From Bacteroidales bacterium UBA1180 (GTDB lineage: Bacteria; Bacteroidota; Bacteroidia; Bacteroidales; Paludibacteraceae), in contig DBYS01000016.1 in the NCBI GenBank assembly GCA_002310195.1, positions 1 through 60,071 of the forward strand: a stretch of DNA of 60,071 nucleotides, in the 5' to 3' direction. Shown here one piece after another: positions 51,846-60,071 of this stretch (position 1 is its first letter; each line of letters starts with the position of its first letter). The position numbers were made by a program, and so were the translations under genes. The notes under the pieces are model-generated. The model searched no databases, was not told the DNA's origin, and saw nothing but the letters and a program-made list of their open reading frames with translations.

Positions 51846-53621
51846 TTATCTTGCACCATTCACAGCCAGGAGGAACTCCTCGTTGTCGCGTGTGCGCTCC
51901 ATGAACGCACGAAGTTTCTCCATTGCCTCTACTCCGTTCATCTCCGACAGTTGCTTGCGGATTACCCACATGCGGCTCAGCACGTCAGCCGGCAACAACA
52001 GATCGTCGCGACGCGTCGATGAGGCAGGTATATCTACTGATGGGAAGATACGTTTGTTCGACAACTTACGATCGAGCTGCAACTCCATATTTCCCGTACC
52101 CTTGAACTCTTCGAATATCAGGTCATCCATCTTCGAACCTGTTTCGGTCAACGCCGTAGCAATGATCGTCAGCGAACCGCCGAACTCAATGTTTCGCGCT
52201 GCGCCGAAGAAACGCTTGGGTTTGTGCAGAGCTTGCGCTTCCACACCACCCGACAGCACCTTGCCGCTCGCAGGAGCAACAGTGTTGTACGCACGTGCCA
52301 GACGAGTAATCGAATCCAACAAGATTACTACATCATGTCCGCACTCTACCAGTCGTTTGGCTTTCTCATGCACTATGTTCGCTACGCGCACATGGTTCTC
52401 TGCCGGTTCGTCGAAGGTTGATGCGATCACCTCAGCCTTAACCGAGCGCGCCATATCTGTTACCTCCTCCGGACGCTCGTCAATAAGTAAAACTATCATG
52501 TACACCTCAGGATGATTGGCGGAGATTGCGTTCGCTATATCCTTGAGTAACATTGTTTTACCGGTCTTGGGCTGTGCCACGATCAGTCCGCGCTGACCTT
52601 TGCCTATCGGTGCAAACAGATCGATGATACGGCACGATAGCGGATCTTTGCCGTCACCGCGGCAGAGGGTGAACTTATGATCCGGGAAGAGCGGCGTCAG
52701 GTTCTCAAACGCCACACGTTCAGCTGCTTGCTCGGGTGGCAGACCATTGACACGAATAACATTTGCCATCGGGAAGAACCGCTCGTTGTCTTTCGGCGAA
52801 CGCATCGTACATTCGACCGTATCACCGGGTTTGAGAGCATACTTACGTATCTGCTGCTGGGTGACATATATGTCATCGGGTGAGGATATGTAGTTGTAAT
52901 CCGCCGAACGCAGAAAACCGTAACCTTCCGGCAGGATCTCCAGTGTGCCCACTGCGGTGATCGTTCCGTCAATCTCAAACTCTGCTTGAGGCGGCATGCT
53001 CGCCAGTTGGTCTTGCATCGGCAGCTCATCCTCATCGTAGAGTTGCATATCGTCAGTTTGTTCGTCCGGCATCGGCAGTGATTGCTGTGTATCGGCTTCC
53101 GGTAACGGGTTCTTGCGCGGACGGCCTCTTTTCTTCTTGACGGGTTGTTCTTCTATAGCGGGCAGAATAGCCTCTTCTTGCATCTCCAGATCTGTTGCAT
53201 CGGGCAATTCCAGTTCCTCGGGTATATTCAGCACCTCATTTTGCTGGATGAACTCATCCACAGCCTTCTGTGCTTTGCGAACGCCTATCGGCAGGGGTTG
53301 CATGGCCTGTGCCTCCTGCATCTCCGTCAATGCCTGCTCTTCGCTGCCTACAGTGGCCAGCACATGCTCACCTTTCATGTGGCGCGTCTCAACACGCTGC
53401 GCGGAAGGCGATGCCACCATCACACGGGTGCGTTTGCGCGGCTGGATAGCGTCCTCACGAGCCTGGTATGCACCTAATGCCTGCTCAGCCTGTGCACCGA
53501 CTATCGCGCTGACGAGGCTTGGAGCATCCAAGGTTTCCACATCGGGTATGCGGAACTCTGTAGCCACAGCCAGGAGTTCCTCGTATGACATCTCTTGTAA
53601 TTTTTGCTTGGTATAACGCAT
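51846..53621 (-). CDS. rho: Transcription termination factor Rho
   Basis: The 591-residue protein has a Rho_N domain (KLQEMSYEELLAVATEFRIP) and a long, mostly acidic insert containing the AT-hook-like KKKRGRPRKNP at about 160-170. The RNA-binding cold-shock region follows (LEILPEGYGFLRSADYNY), then the ATPase with Walker A VAQPKTGKTMLLKD and the signatures LLIDERPEEVTDM and DSITRLARAYN. The insert is a known Bacteroidetes trait and may promote phase separation in some species. Rho acts on untranslated transcripts. The gene is 4 nt downstream of mtaB and 6 nt upstream of aroQ. Confidence 0.95.
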   Translation of the reverse strand: MRYTKQKLQEMSYEELLAVATEFRIPDVETLDAPSLVSAIVGAQAEQALGAYQAREDAIQPRKRTRVMVASPSAQRVETRHMKGEHVLATVGSEEQALTEMQEAQAMQPLPIGVRKAQKAVDEFIQQNEVLNIPEELELPDATDLEMQEEAILPAIEEQPVKKKRGRPRKNPLPEADTQQSLPMPDEQTDDMQLYDEDELPMQDQLASMPPQAEFEIDGTITAVGTLEILPEGYGFLRSADYNYISSPDDIYVTQQQIRKYALKPGDTVECTMRSPKDNERFFPMANVIRVNGLPPEQAAERVAFENLTPLFPDHKFTLCRGDGKDPLSCRIIDLFAPIGKGQRGLIVAQPKTGKTMLLKDIANAISANHPEVYMIVLLIDERPEEVTDMARSVKAEVIASTFDEPAENHVRVANIVHEKAKRLVECGHDVVILLDSITRLARAYNTVAPASGKVLSGGVEAQALHKPKRFFGAARNIEFGGSLTIIATALTETGSKMDDLIFEEFKGTGNMELQLDRKLSNKRIFPSVDIPASSTRRDDLLLPADVLSRMWVIRKQLSEMNGVEAMEKLRAFMERTRDNEEFLLAVNGAR

Positions 53622-53625
53622 AAAA

Positions 53626-54954
53626 TTATAGGTGATATATTATCGTTTCAAATGTGTTCACTTTATTGGGGGCGTATTGGGCTGTAACGCGCAGATAATT
53701 CTCCGTGAATCCTGCCATCTGCCCCTTGTCGTTTCTGCTCTCCCATAGGACGCATGCCTGTCGTCCGTAGTTGGCCGCGTAGAAAGCCTTTGTTTTCTGT
53801 TCCGACAAGCGGTGCAGTATATCACTACGTCGTTTGCTTTCAGTTGGCGGCACTACCGGCAGATCCATCTCTACCATGCGTGTACGCGCGCGTTCCGAAT
53901 AAGTAAATACGTGAAGTTGGCTCACGTCCAGTTGTTCAACAAACGACAGGTAATCGATAAAGTTCGTTTCAGTCTCGCCGCGCACACCCACCATACAATC
54001 CACTCCGATGAATGCGTAGGGTAAGCGCTTTCGTATATATGCCACACGCTCTGCAAACAATTCGCGTGTGTAATGACGTTTCATTATCTGTAGCACCTCA
54101 TTGCTTCCCGATTGCAGCGGGATATGGAAGTGCGGTGCGATATGCCGGCTATCCGCTACAAAGTCTATAATCTCCAAGCTCAGCAGGTTCGGTTCGCAGC
54201 TGCCTATACGCAATCGGTACTCGCCTTCCAGATTGTCCAGCGCCTGCAGCAGTTGCAAGAACGTCTCCCCGGTGCTTCGCCCGAAATCGGCAATGTTCAC
54301 TCCCGTCAACACAATCTCCTTCGCTCCGTCACTGACTGCCTGTTGTGCCTCCCGAACCAATTCCGCTATATGCGGATTGCGGGATTTGCCTCGCGCGTAT
54401 GGAATAGTGCAATACGTGCAGAAGTAGTTGCATCCGTCTTGCACCTTCAGAAAACAGCGTGTCCGTTGCGAGCGGTCGGCTATCGTGGTGTGTTGTTCTT
54501 CGCCTTCGCTATCAACGTGCGAGAACGACAGTGCTCCATGGAACGTATCAACCTCCCGTATAGTCGTGGATAGCACGATCGGCTCCTTAGCATCGGTTGC
54601 CTTCTGACGGTTCTCCAAACGTTTCACTATTTCGGGAATCTCAAACTTCGCATCGTTACCGAGGATATAATCTGCATCTTCCAGGCCTTTCGGTTTCGGC
54701 AGTTCGGCCGTGAGTTGTGCGTAGCAGCCCGTTACGATGATTGTAGCATCCGGATTCTCGCGCCTCAATCGGCTCAATGCCTGTCGGCACTTGTGATCAG
54801 CGGTGTCTGTCACCGTGCAGGTGTTCAGTATGCAGATGTCCGCCTGTTCGCCATCCTTTGCTCGGGTGTGGCCGCTCGCAAGAAGCGACCTACCCAAAGC
54901 ACTGGATTCTGCAAAATTCAATTTACACCCGAGGGTGACGAACCGGATCTTCAT
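53626..54954 (-). CDS. mtaB: tRNA (t6A37) methylthiotransferase MtaB
   Basis: The 442-residue protein starts at the ATG giving MKIRFVTLGCKLN; a GTG three codons upstream is possible. The N-terminal UPF0004 domain holds three cluster cysteines (TLGCKLN, ILNTCTV, VTGCYAQ). The radical SAM motif is GCNYFCTYCTIPYARG, followed by a TRAM-like C-terminal region. It adds a methylthio group to N6-threonylcarbamoyladenosine at position 37 of certain tRNAs. Its plan is that of MtaB rather than MiaB or RimO. It is 14 nt downstream of the giant repeat protein. Confidence 0.9.
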   Translation of the reverse strand: MKIRFVTLGCKLNFAESSALGRSLLASGHTRAKDGEQADICILNTCTVTDTADHKCRQALSRLRRENPDATIIVTGCYAQLTAELPKPKGLEDADYILGNDAKFEIPEIVKRLENRQKATDAKEPIVLSTTIREVDTFHGALSFSHVDSEGEEQHTTIADRSQRTRCFLKVQDGCNYFCTYCTIPYARGKSRNPHIAELVREAQQAVSDGAKEIVLTGVNIADFGRSTGETFLQLLQALDNLEGEYRLRIGSCEPNLLSLEIIDFVADSRHIAPHFHIPLQSGSNEVLQIMKRHYTRELFAERVAYIRKRLPYAFIGVDCMVGVRGETETNFIDYLSFVEQLDVSQLHVFTYSERARTRMVEMDLPVVPPTESKRRSDILHRLSEQKTKAFYAANYGRQACVLWESRNDKGQMAGFTENYLRVTAQYAPNKVNTFETIIYHL

Positions 54955-54968
54955 GCGTTGCACGCAGA

Positions 54969-57900
54969 TTAGTAAACGATCAGCGTACGATGAGCAACGC
55001 TCACGCCGTCTTCAATCTGTACGAAGTACGTGCCGGCAGTAGCGGGAGCCTTGAACGAACCGGATACGGAGGTGTGGCCCATCACTACGTTGCCGTACAT
55101 ATCGCTCACTGTTACGTAACAGCTGGTGGTACCGGTTACGGTAATCGTTGCACCGCCTTGCGATACGTTCGGTTGCAGCTGTATCGGCGATGCGCCTTCT
55201 ACAACCAATGTACGTGCCCATACGCCGCAATCCTCTTCCTGAACTTCCAGTTTACCCTTGATGATTGCGTAATAGTCCTGGTCATCCGACGGTACGTAGT
55301 AGTAACCCCACTTGTTCGTCGGGATATCCTTCGGATCATTCGGGTTAGGATAACTGAGGTTATCCGTCTCGCCCACACGCTGATACCATTGTACGTCTTC
55401 GGGGGTGATCTCTACGCCGTTGGTCCAACCGAACTTCGAGCATATAGCATCCACGTCAACCATCAGCATCGTACCGTTGTACTTGACGATTACCGGCAGC
55501 AAGTCATATTCGGTAAAGGTTTCAGGCGTAGCACGCTTGCCTACCTCGTATGTCTGTTCTTGCGTCTTCTCGCCGCAGAAAGTATTCAGCACGCAACGTA
55601 CGGTCACGTTCTCCGTCTGACCGTCGAGAGCAGTCTGACCGTCAACAGTCTTCCACTGACCGTTATCCTCACGGTACATCCATGCTACCGTTGCATCAGG
55701 TGCGAAGTTCTCGTAGTTGTCAAGGTGCTTCTGCAGCAAGGTGCTTGCCGAGTCAATGCTCACCGGCAGACCGCAAGATGCTACCACGAAGTTCATGAAA
55801 CTCTCCGGCAGAGTGAACTCATATACGTCGATATCGTAGTTCGTTATCACATCCGTCAGCACTCCGCCATCGTCGGTACGTGTGGTGTCGGACCATTGCG
55901 TATGCTCGTTGATTACGTGCTGCTTGCCGTGCTCCTCGTAGGTTGTACCCGGGCAGACGATATCCGCTACATCAACCACGGTGTGTACTATATCCAGCAC
56001 AGTCAGGTTAAGCGTGTACTTCACGCTGTCGCAGTGACCGTCAGCGAACGGTACATAGTACTCGTAGGTGTCGGCTTCGGTGTAATCGACTCCGTTACGC
56101 GGCCATGTGTAAGTCTGCGTTGCGTAGATCGATACGTTCTCCTCTGCCGCTATCTCAGTCGTACGTTCCTTCACAATCAACTCGCCGGCTATACTGTCGC
56201 AACCGCCGTGAGCCGTTTGGATCGTGTGATTGTATATACCACCGTGCGTGTATGTCTGACCGTTGAATGTCCATGTTACCGCCTCGCCGTTACATATGTA
56301 CAGGGTATCTTTCAGCGTTTGCATTGCCGGCTGCTTCTCGAGGTTCAGTGCGTAGTACAAACTGTCGCAACCTGTCAGAACAGACTGAACGGTATCGAAG
56401 TAAACGCCTGTAGTATTGTAGGTATGTCCGTGCCATGTGAGACTCTCGCCGTTGCAGATGTACTGCGTCTCGGCAGGTATCTCCTGCGGAACCAGCTCAT
56501 TCAAATGCAGACGGATAATCAGGCTGTCGCAACCGGCCAGTACTTGATACGGAATCTTGTACTCGTACGTACCGGTGTCGGTCAGCAGCTCGCCCGAACG
56601 ATCCCACTGGAACGATCCGCCTTGGCAGAACGTAGCCGTCGTATCAACCGTGGTCGGCGACAGCATGCTAACCTCCAGTTTGAAGTAACGCTGCATACAC
56701 TGCGTGCCGTCGTAGTAAACCGAATCCCAATATACGCCATCGGTGTTGATGGTCTGACCGTGCCACTCCAGCGGTTGAGCGTCCTTGCAGATGGTAATCG
56801 CATCCTTGACGGTATCCGGCTCGGCGTAGTAATGCAGTTGCAGACGGCAATATACGCTATCGCATTCCGTGCCGGTGTAATAAACCGTATGCTCGTAACG
56901 TCCAGCTACATCGTAGGTCTGACCGAACCACTCCATCACATCGGTGTGGCAGAGTGTCGTGTCGGTGATTACCGTGTCAGCCAGCGGTGCAAGCACGCGC
57001 AGGTTCAACTGATAGATCACACTATCACAACCGGTTACTGAGTACCTCGCGGTATCGAACTTCGTCGTGGTTACAGTGAAGTCACCATATTCGGTGTTGT
57101 ACGGTTTCCAGCGGAAGTTGATCACATCATCCTTGCAGACTGTTGTATCCGTTGCCGCAGGACGTGTAGCACGCTGTACGGTCAGCTCTAGAGTGAAGCG
57201 GATACTGTCGCACTCCGTCGAACCGGTGTAGCGAACGGTATCATATACGAAGTAAGTCTTCGTTTCCAAATCGCTCGATGGGATAGCCGGTGTCAGACCG
57301 TGCCACTTGTATTCCTCAAGCCCCGATGCGCAGATCGTGTCGGTCACGAGCGAGTCACGCACGTGACGCGCTACTACTACCAAGGTATGGTATACGCTGT
57401 CGCAGCCTTCCAGACCCTTGGACTCCTGATACAGTGTCGGAGCATACTTCGTCTGGTATTCGTAGAAGCCGGACTCCTTGATCCACGATCCGTCATACCA
57501 TTGTATCGAATCATTGTTGCACAGGATCACAGGTTCGAGTTCGGCAACCGAATCTTTCTGTATCGTCAGGTTCAGCGCGAAGCGGATACTGTCGTTGCCG
57601 GAGTTCTCGTAGAACAACGTGTCGTAATACATGCCCGTAGCAAATACCCTCTGGCAACGCCACAGGAGCGTATCACCCTGGCAAAGAGTATCGGTCATCA
57701 GGCTGTCAGTAATCTGCTGTACCAACAAGTTCAAGGTGAACAGGCTGTCGATACATCCTGTCGGATCATTGTCGAAGTACGTTGTATCGCGGTACTCGCC
57801 GCTCTCTGTCAGCGATTGTGTACGCCAGAGGTACGGCAGAGCGTCGCTGCTTATTGTATCGTTCTTGATGCTGTCGTACGGAGCCTGGTGGAACGTGAAG

Positions 57901-59741
57901 TCTAGGATATACAACTCCTTGTCATACTCGCCACCGAAGATGCTTGCCTCACGAACGGTGTCGCGGTAGATCTTTGTCTCGTAAGCGCGGTGGCAACGCC
58001 AAAGGATCGTATCGCCGTTGCAGGACTTCATCTCTGTGCTGTCGTACAGTACAATCTGTACGCGGTGCAGCACGCTGTCGCAACCGTTATCGTAATACGT
58101 CTGATAGGTGTGCTGTCCGGGCTCGGTGTATGTATTGCCGTCTATCCAGTCGTACGATCCGCCCGGCTCAATATATACGGTCTCAATCGGAGCAACGGAA
58201 TCCTTGCTTACCGTGAGGTTCAGCGTGAAGCGGATGCTGTCGTTGCCCGAAGGCTCATACTTCAGCACATCGTGGTACTCGCCTGTCTCATATACGAGTT
58301 GACAGCGCCAAAGCAACGTATCGCCGTTGCACAACAACTCGTCAACCGCGCTGTCCTTAGCCAGCTCAATCTTCAGGTTCAATGTAAACAGACTATCGAT
58401 GCAGCTGCTCTTGTCACCCGGCACGGAGTAAACGGTGTCACGATAGGTGCCGCTCTCCTCAATGCTCAACATGCGCCACAGGTAAGGCACTGCCGTCACG
58501 GTATCGTTCTTGATGCTGTCTACCGGTGCACCATGGAACGTGAAGTTCAGATAGTACTGCTCCTTCGTGTACTCCTCGCCGCTCACGGCGCCTGCGCCGG
58601 AAACGGATTCGTTATAGATGCCTGTCTCATAGGCTCTTGTACAACGCCAAAGCACAGTGTCGCCATCGCATGACGTCATCTCTATGGTATCGCGCTGAAT
58701 GATACGCACGCGGTAGAGCACGCTGTCGCAAGCGTCCAGACCGTATGTCTCCTGCTCAGGAGTCTTGGCGTACTTCGTCTGGTAGATGTACTCGTCAGGC
58801 GTCGGGCAACTTACCCAGCCGTTCCAGTCGTACGGGAAATCATCCTTGTGTACATACACTGTATCCCACGGAGCAATTGAATCCTTGCGCATCGTTAGAT
58901 GGAACGTGTAATATACGCTGTCATAACCGATATGTACATAACTCTGCAACGTATCGTAATACGTGCCGGACTCGGTCAGCTGCTGGCAGCGCCAGATCAG
59001 CGTATCACCACCGCAGTAGGTGTAACTCGAGTCAACCTCGATCACCTCCGGCGCTAGAACTGTCAGCGTCAGGATATGAATATCCTGCGGACATCCGGAC
59101 GGGCTAAGCACAGTGTCACGATGCTCTGTCACACCATCCGTCTCGCCGATTATCTGCAGGCAGCGCCACAGCAAGGTATCACCTACATAGATCTCCGCCT
59201 CTTCAGTATGCTCGGTAGCCGCAGTATACGACAGGTTCAGCGTGTAGTACACACTGTCACATGTCGGGCATACAAGGCTCTTCAGCGTATCGTGATACGT
59301 TTTGGCCTCATAGAGCAACTGGCAACGCCACAGCAAGGTATCACCCTCGCAGATTGTCACGTTCTCCGCAGGCTTATCAACCGCCTCAAGCACGTTCAAG
59401 TTCAGCCGATAATACGTCTTGTCCATGTACGGGAACTCGGCGTACACTGCGGTGTCCTTGTACTCACCGCCCGTCCACAACTGCATGCAGCGCCACAACA
59501 GTGTGTCTCCCTTGCAGATCGTCAGCGATGAGTTCTCGGTCGTCGGCAACGCCAATGCACTGAAATGCATCGTGTGCGACGGACCGTCGGTGTACGTTCC
59601 TGTCTCGCCTAACAACTGGCAACGCCACAACAGGCTGTCGCCAACATAGACCGCTTCTTTCTCCACTGCTGCGTTCATCTTACCTAGTGGCAGACATGCC
59701 AGCACGCACAGCAGAATGATTTGCAATTTCTTTCTTATCAT
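54969..59741 (-). CDS. Giant T9SS-exported protein with tandem GDTLLWRC repeats
   Basis: The protein has 1590 residues from the ATG at 59741, with signal peptide MIRKKLQIILLCVLACLPLG. The bulk is tandem modules of about 60-90 residues with the pattern CxGD(T/S)LLWRCQ ... TGxYxDTL ... CDSxxxTLNLxV. Nine copies of D(S/T)xxWRC occur in the first half. In the second half the core changes to (S/P)LxWHG (for example ESLTWHGHTYNTTGVYFDTV). The C-terminus is a T9SS type A domain: QPNVSQGGATITVTG, VTVSDMYGNVVM, AGTYFVQIEDGVSVAHRTLI and VY. It is a cell-surface adhesin or matrix protein. It is the first gene of the long minus-strand run. Confidence 0.82.
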   Translation of the reverse strand: MIRKKLQIILLCVLACLPLGKMNAAVEKEAVYVGDSLLWRCQLLGETGTYTDGPSHTMHFSALALPTTENSSLTICKGDTLLWRCMQLWTGGEYKDTAVYAEFPYMDKTYYRLNLNVLEAVDKPAENVTICEGDTLLWRCQLLYEAKTYHDTLKSLVCPTCDSVYYTLNLSYTAATEHTEEAEIYVGDTLLWRCLQIIGETDGVTEHRDTVLSPSGCPQDIHILTLTVLAPEVIEVDSSYTYCGGDTLIWRCQQLTESGTYYDTLQSYVHIGYDSVYYTFHLTMRKDSIAPWDTVYVHKDDFPYDWNGWVSCPTPDEYIYQTKYAKTPEQETYGLDACDSVLYRVRIIQRDTIEMTSCDGDTVLWRCTRAYETGIYNESVSGAGAVSGEEYTKEQYYLNFTFHGAPVDSIKNDTVTAVPYLWRMLSIEESGTYRDTVYSVPGDKSSCIDSLFTLNLKIELAKDSAVDELLCNGDTLLWRCQLVYETGEYHDVLKYEPSGNDSIRFTLNLTVSKDSVAPIETVYIEPGGSYDWIDGNTYTEPGQHTYQTYYDNGCDSVLHRVQIVLYDSTEMKSCNGDTILWRCHRAYETKIYRDTVREASIFGGEYDKELYILDFTFHQAPYDSIKNDTISSDALPYLWRTQSLTESGEYRDTTYFDNDPTGCIDSLFTLNLLVQQITDSLMTDTLCQGDTLLWRCQRVFATGMYYDTLFYENSGNDSIRFALNLTIQKDSVAELEPVILCNNDSIQWYDGSWIKESGFYEYQTKYAPTLYQESKGLEGCDSVYHTLVVVARHVRDSLVTDTICASGLEEYKWHGLTPAIPSSDLETKTYFVYDTVRYTGSTECDSIRFTLELTVQRATRPAATDTTVCKDDVINFRWKPYNTEYGDFTVTTTKFDTARYSVTGCDSVIYQLNLRVLAPLADTVITDTTLCHTDVMEWFGQTYDVAGRYEHTVYYTGTECDSVYCRLQLHYYAEPDTVKDAITICKDAQPLEWHGQTINTDGVYWDSVYYDGTQCMQRYFKLEVSMLSPTTVDTTATFCQGGSFQWDRSGELLTDTGTYEYKIPYQVLAGCDSLIIRLHLNELVPQEIPAETQYICNGESLTWHGHTYNTTGVYFDTVQSVLTGCDSLYYALNLEKQPAMQTLKDTLYICNGEAVTWTFNGQTYTHGGIYNHTIQTAHGGCDSIAGELIVKERTTEIAAEENVSIYATQTYTWPRNGVDYTEADTYEYYVPFADGHCDSVKYTLNLTVLDIVHTVVDVADIVCPGTTYEEHGKQHVINEHTQWSDTTRTDDGGVLTDVITNYDIDVYEFTLPESFMNFVVASCGLPVSIDSASTLLQKHLDNYENFAPDATVAWMYREDNGQWKTVDGQTALDGQTENVTVRCVLNTFCGEKTQEQTYEVGKRATPETFTEYDLLPVIVKYNGTMLMVDVDAICSKFGWTNGVEITPEDVQWYQRVGETDNLSYPNPNDPKDIPTNKWGYYYVPSDDQDYYAIIKGKLEVQEEDCGVWARTLVVEGASPIQLQPNVSQGGATITVTGTTSCYVTVSDMYGNVVMGHTSVSGSFKAPATAGTYFVQIEDGVSVAHRTLIVY

Positions 59742-59851
59742 CTTTTCACTATATATTTTCGCATCGGAAACGATTGTGTATGTGCACAATGCGTATCATG
59801 AGGCACCTATAGCGCCCGCACGCATGCGGACACACGAACACAATTTGGGCA

Positions 59852-59883
59852 CAAAGATACGAAAAAAAAATGAATTATGCAAA
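59852..59883 (-). promoter_or_regulatory. Bacteroidetes-type promoter of the giant repeat-protein gene
   Basis: Minus strand TTTG (59880-59883), a 20-nt spacer and TATCTTTG (59852-59859), about 110 nt upstream of the ATG. The leader contains GC-rich strings (GCGCCCGCACGCATGCGG region). Confidence 0.8.
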
Positions 59884-59951
59884 TAATTTGAAAAAAAAAT
59901 GCAGGAAAAATAACATTTTCCTCTATGCCGTCAACCAAACTTCCCCCAAGT

Positions 59952-59973
59952 CGTCAACCATATCTGGTTGACA
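59952..59973. repeat. GTCAACCA inverted repeat with extra direct copy
   Basis: A perfect 8-bp stem (GTCAACCA / TGGTTGAC) with a TATC loop. A further CGTCAACCA lies about 24 nt to the left. It lies between the tRNA-Leu terminator and the repeat-protein promoter. Confidence 0.6.
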
Positions 59974-59979
59974 GAAAGA

Positions 59980-60005
59980 AAGACCCTCGTCATTTCGAGA
60001 GTCTT
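59980..60005 (-). terminator. Hairpin terminator after tRNA-Leu
   Basis: A 10-bp stem with one mismatch (AAGACCCTCG / CGAGAGTCTT) and a 6-nt loop, followed on the minus strand by TTTCTTTC. It starts 3 nt after the encoded CCA end. Confidence 0.75.
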
Positions 60006-60008
60006 CTA

Positions 60009-60071
60009 TGGTACCCAGAGCCGGGGTCGAACCGGCACGGATTGCTCCACTGGTGTTTGAGACCAGCGCGT
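60009..60071 (-). tRNA. tRNA-Leu (anticodon CAA), 3' part (partial)
   Basis: On the minus strand the window holds the anticodon arm CTGGT-CTCAAAC-ACCAG (anticodon CAA), a long variable arm with GGA/TCC pairing as in class II tRNAs, the T arm GCCGG-TTCGACC-CCGGC, the acceptor strand TCTGGGT, discriminator A and an encoded CCA. The 5' half is cut by the window end. The anticodon reads UUG. Confidence 0.92.

Noticed and set aside
54990..57041. 683-codon plus-strand frame antisense to the giant repeat protein
   Set aside because: It is a shadow of the repeated minus-strand coding sequence; its composition (Arg/Val/Tyr-rich) matches no family.

Overview
The window is a chromosomal segment of a Bacteroidales (Bacteroidota) bacterium, probably a gut or other host-associated lineage that I cannot name to genus. 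Evidence: promoters of the Bacteroidetes type (TTTG, 20 nt, TAnnTTTG) recur; there is a PorT-type type IX secretion (T9SS) protein and two proteins with type IX C-terminal sorting domains; LptD and the TonB-linked outer-membrane barrel are of the Bacteroidetes kind; Rho carries a long acidic and AT-hook-like N-terminal insert; Shine-Dalgarno sites are essentially absent. Core genes look to be near 50% GC, while the block at about 15.6-26.6 kb is clearly AT-richer.

Layout. 1-4.7 kb (+): the 3' part of tdh, a secreted M16 peptidase and era. 4.8-15.5 kb (-): four exported proteins, three of them large and built from Ig-like or InlB-type repeats, plus a small membrane-anchored one; these are surface proteins. 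15.6-26.8 kb (-): an accessory island. It holds a tight three-gene AT-rich operon of unknown function with a P-loop gene upstream, three different AAA/DUF4143-type ATPases, a DUF6530-like protein, a RelB/YafQ-type toxin-antitoxin locus whose toxin is frameshifted, a Bro-N protein and a ParE-like remnant. Most single genes have their own promoter and their own hairpin terminator. Two families of non-coding interspersed repeats (called R1 and R2 here) lie upstream of several of them. No transposase, integrase, CRISPR array or tRNA boundary is visible.

26.9-34.8 kb: lptD (-) and a pheS-lpdA-nadA-acyl-CoA-synthetase operon (+) diverge from a shared promoter region. 34.8-38.6 kb (-): an OmpA-family protein, a T9SS cargo protein and a small ArdC-N-like protein. 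38.7-59.7 kb (-): eleven same-strand genes with no gap above 41 nt (giant T9SS repeat protein, mtaB, rho, aroQ, TonB-type barrel, porT, beta-helix lipoprotein, pullulanase, dnaE, folC, mntP), bracketed by one clear promoter and one clear terminator, so possibly one very long transcription unit. The right edge cuts a tRNA-Leu(CAA).

The most promising undescribed material is the island: the AT-rich operon headed by a TIGR04255-like protein, and the repeat-punctuated array of single-gene units next to it.
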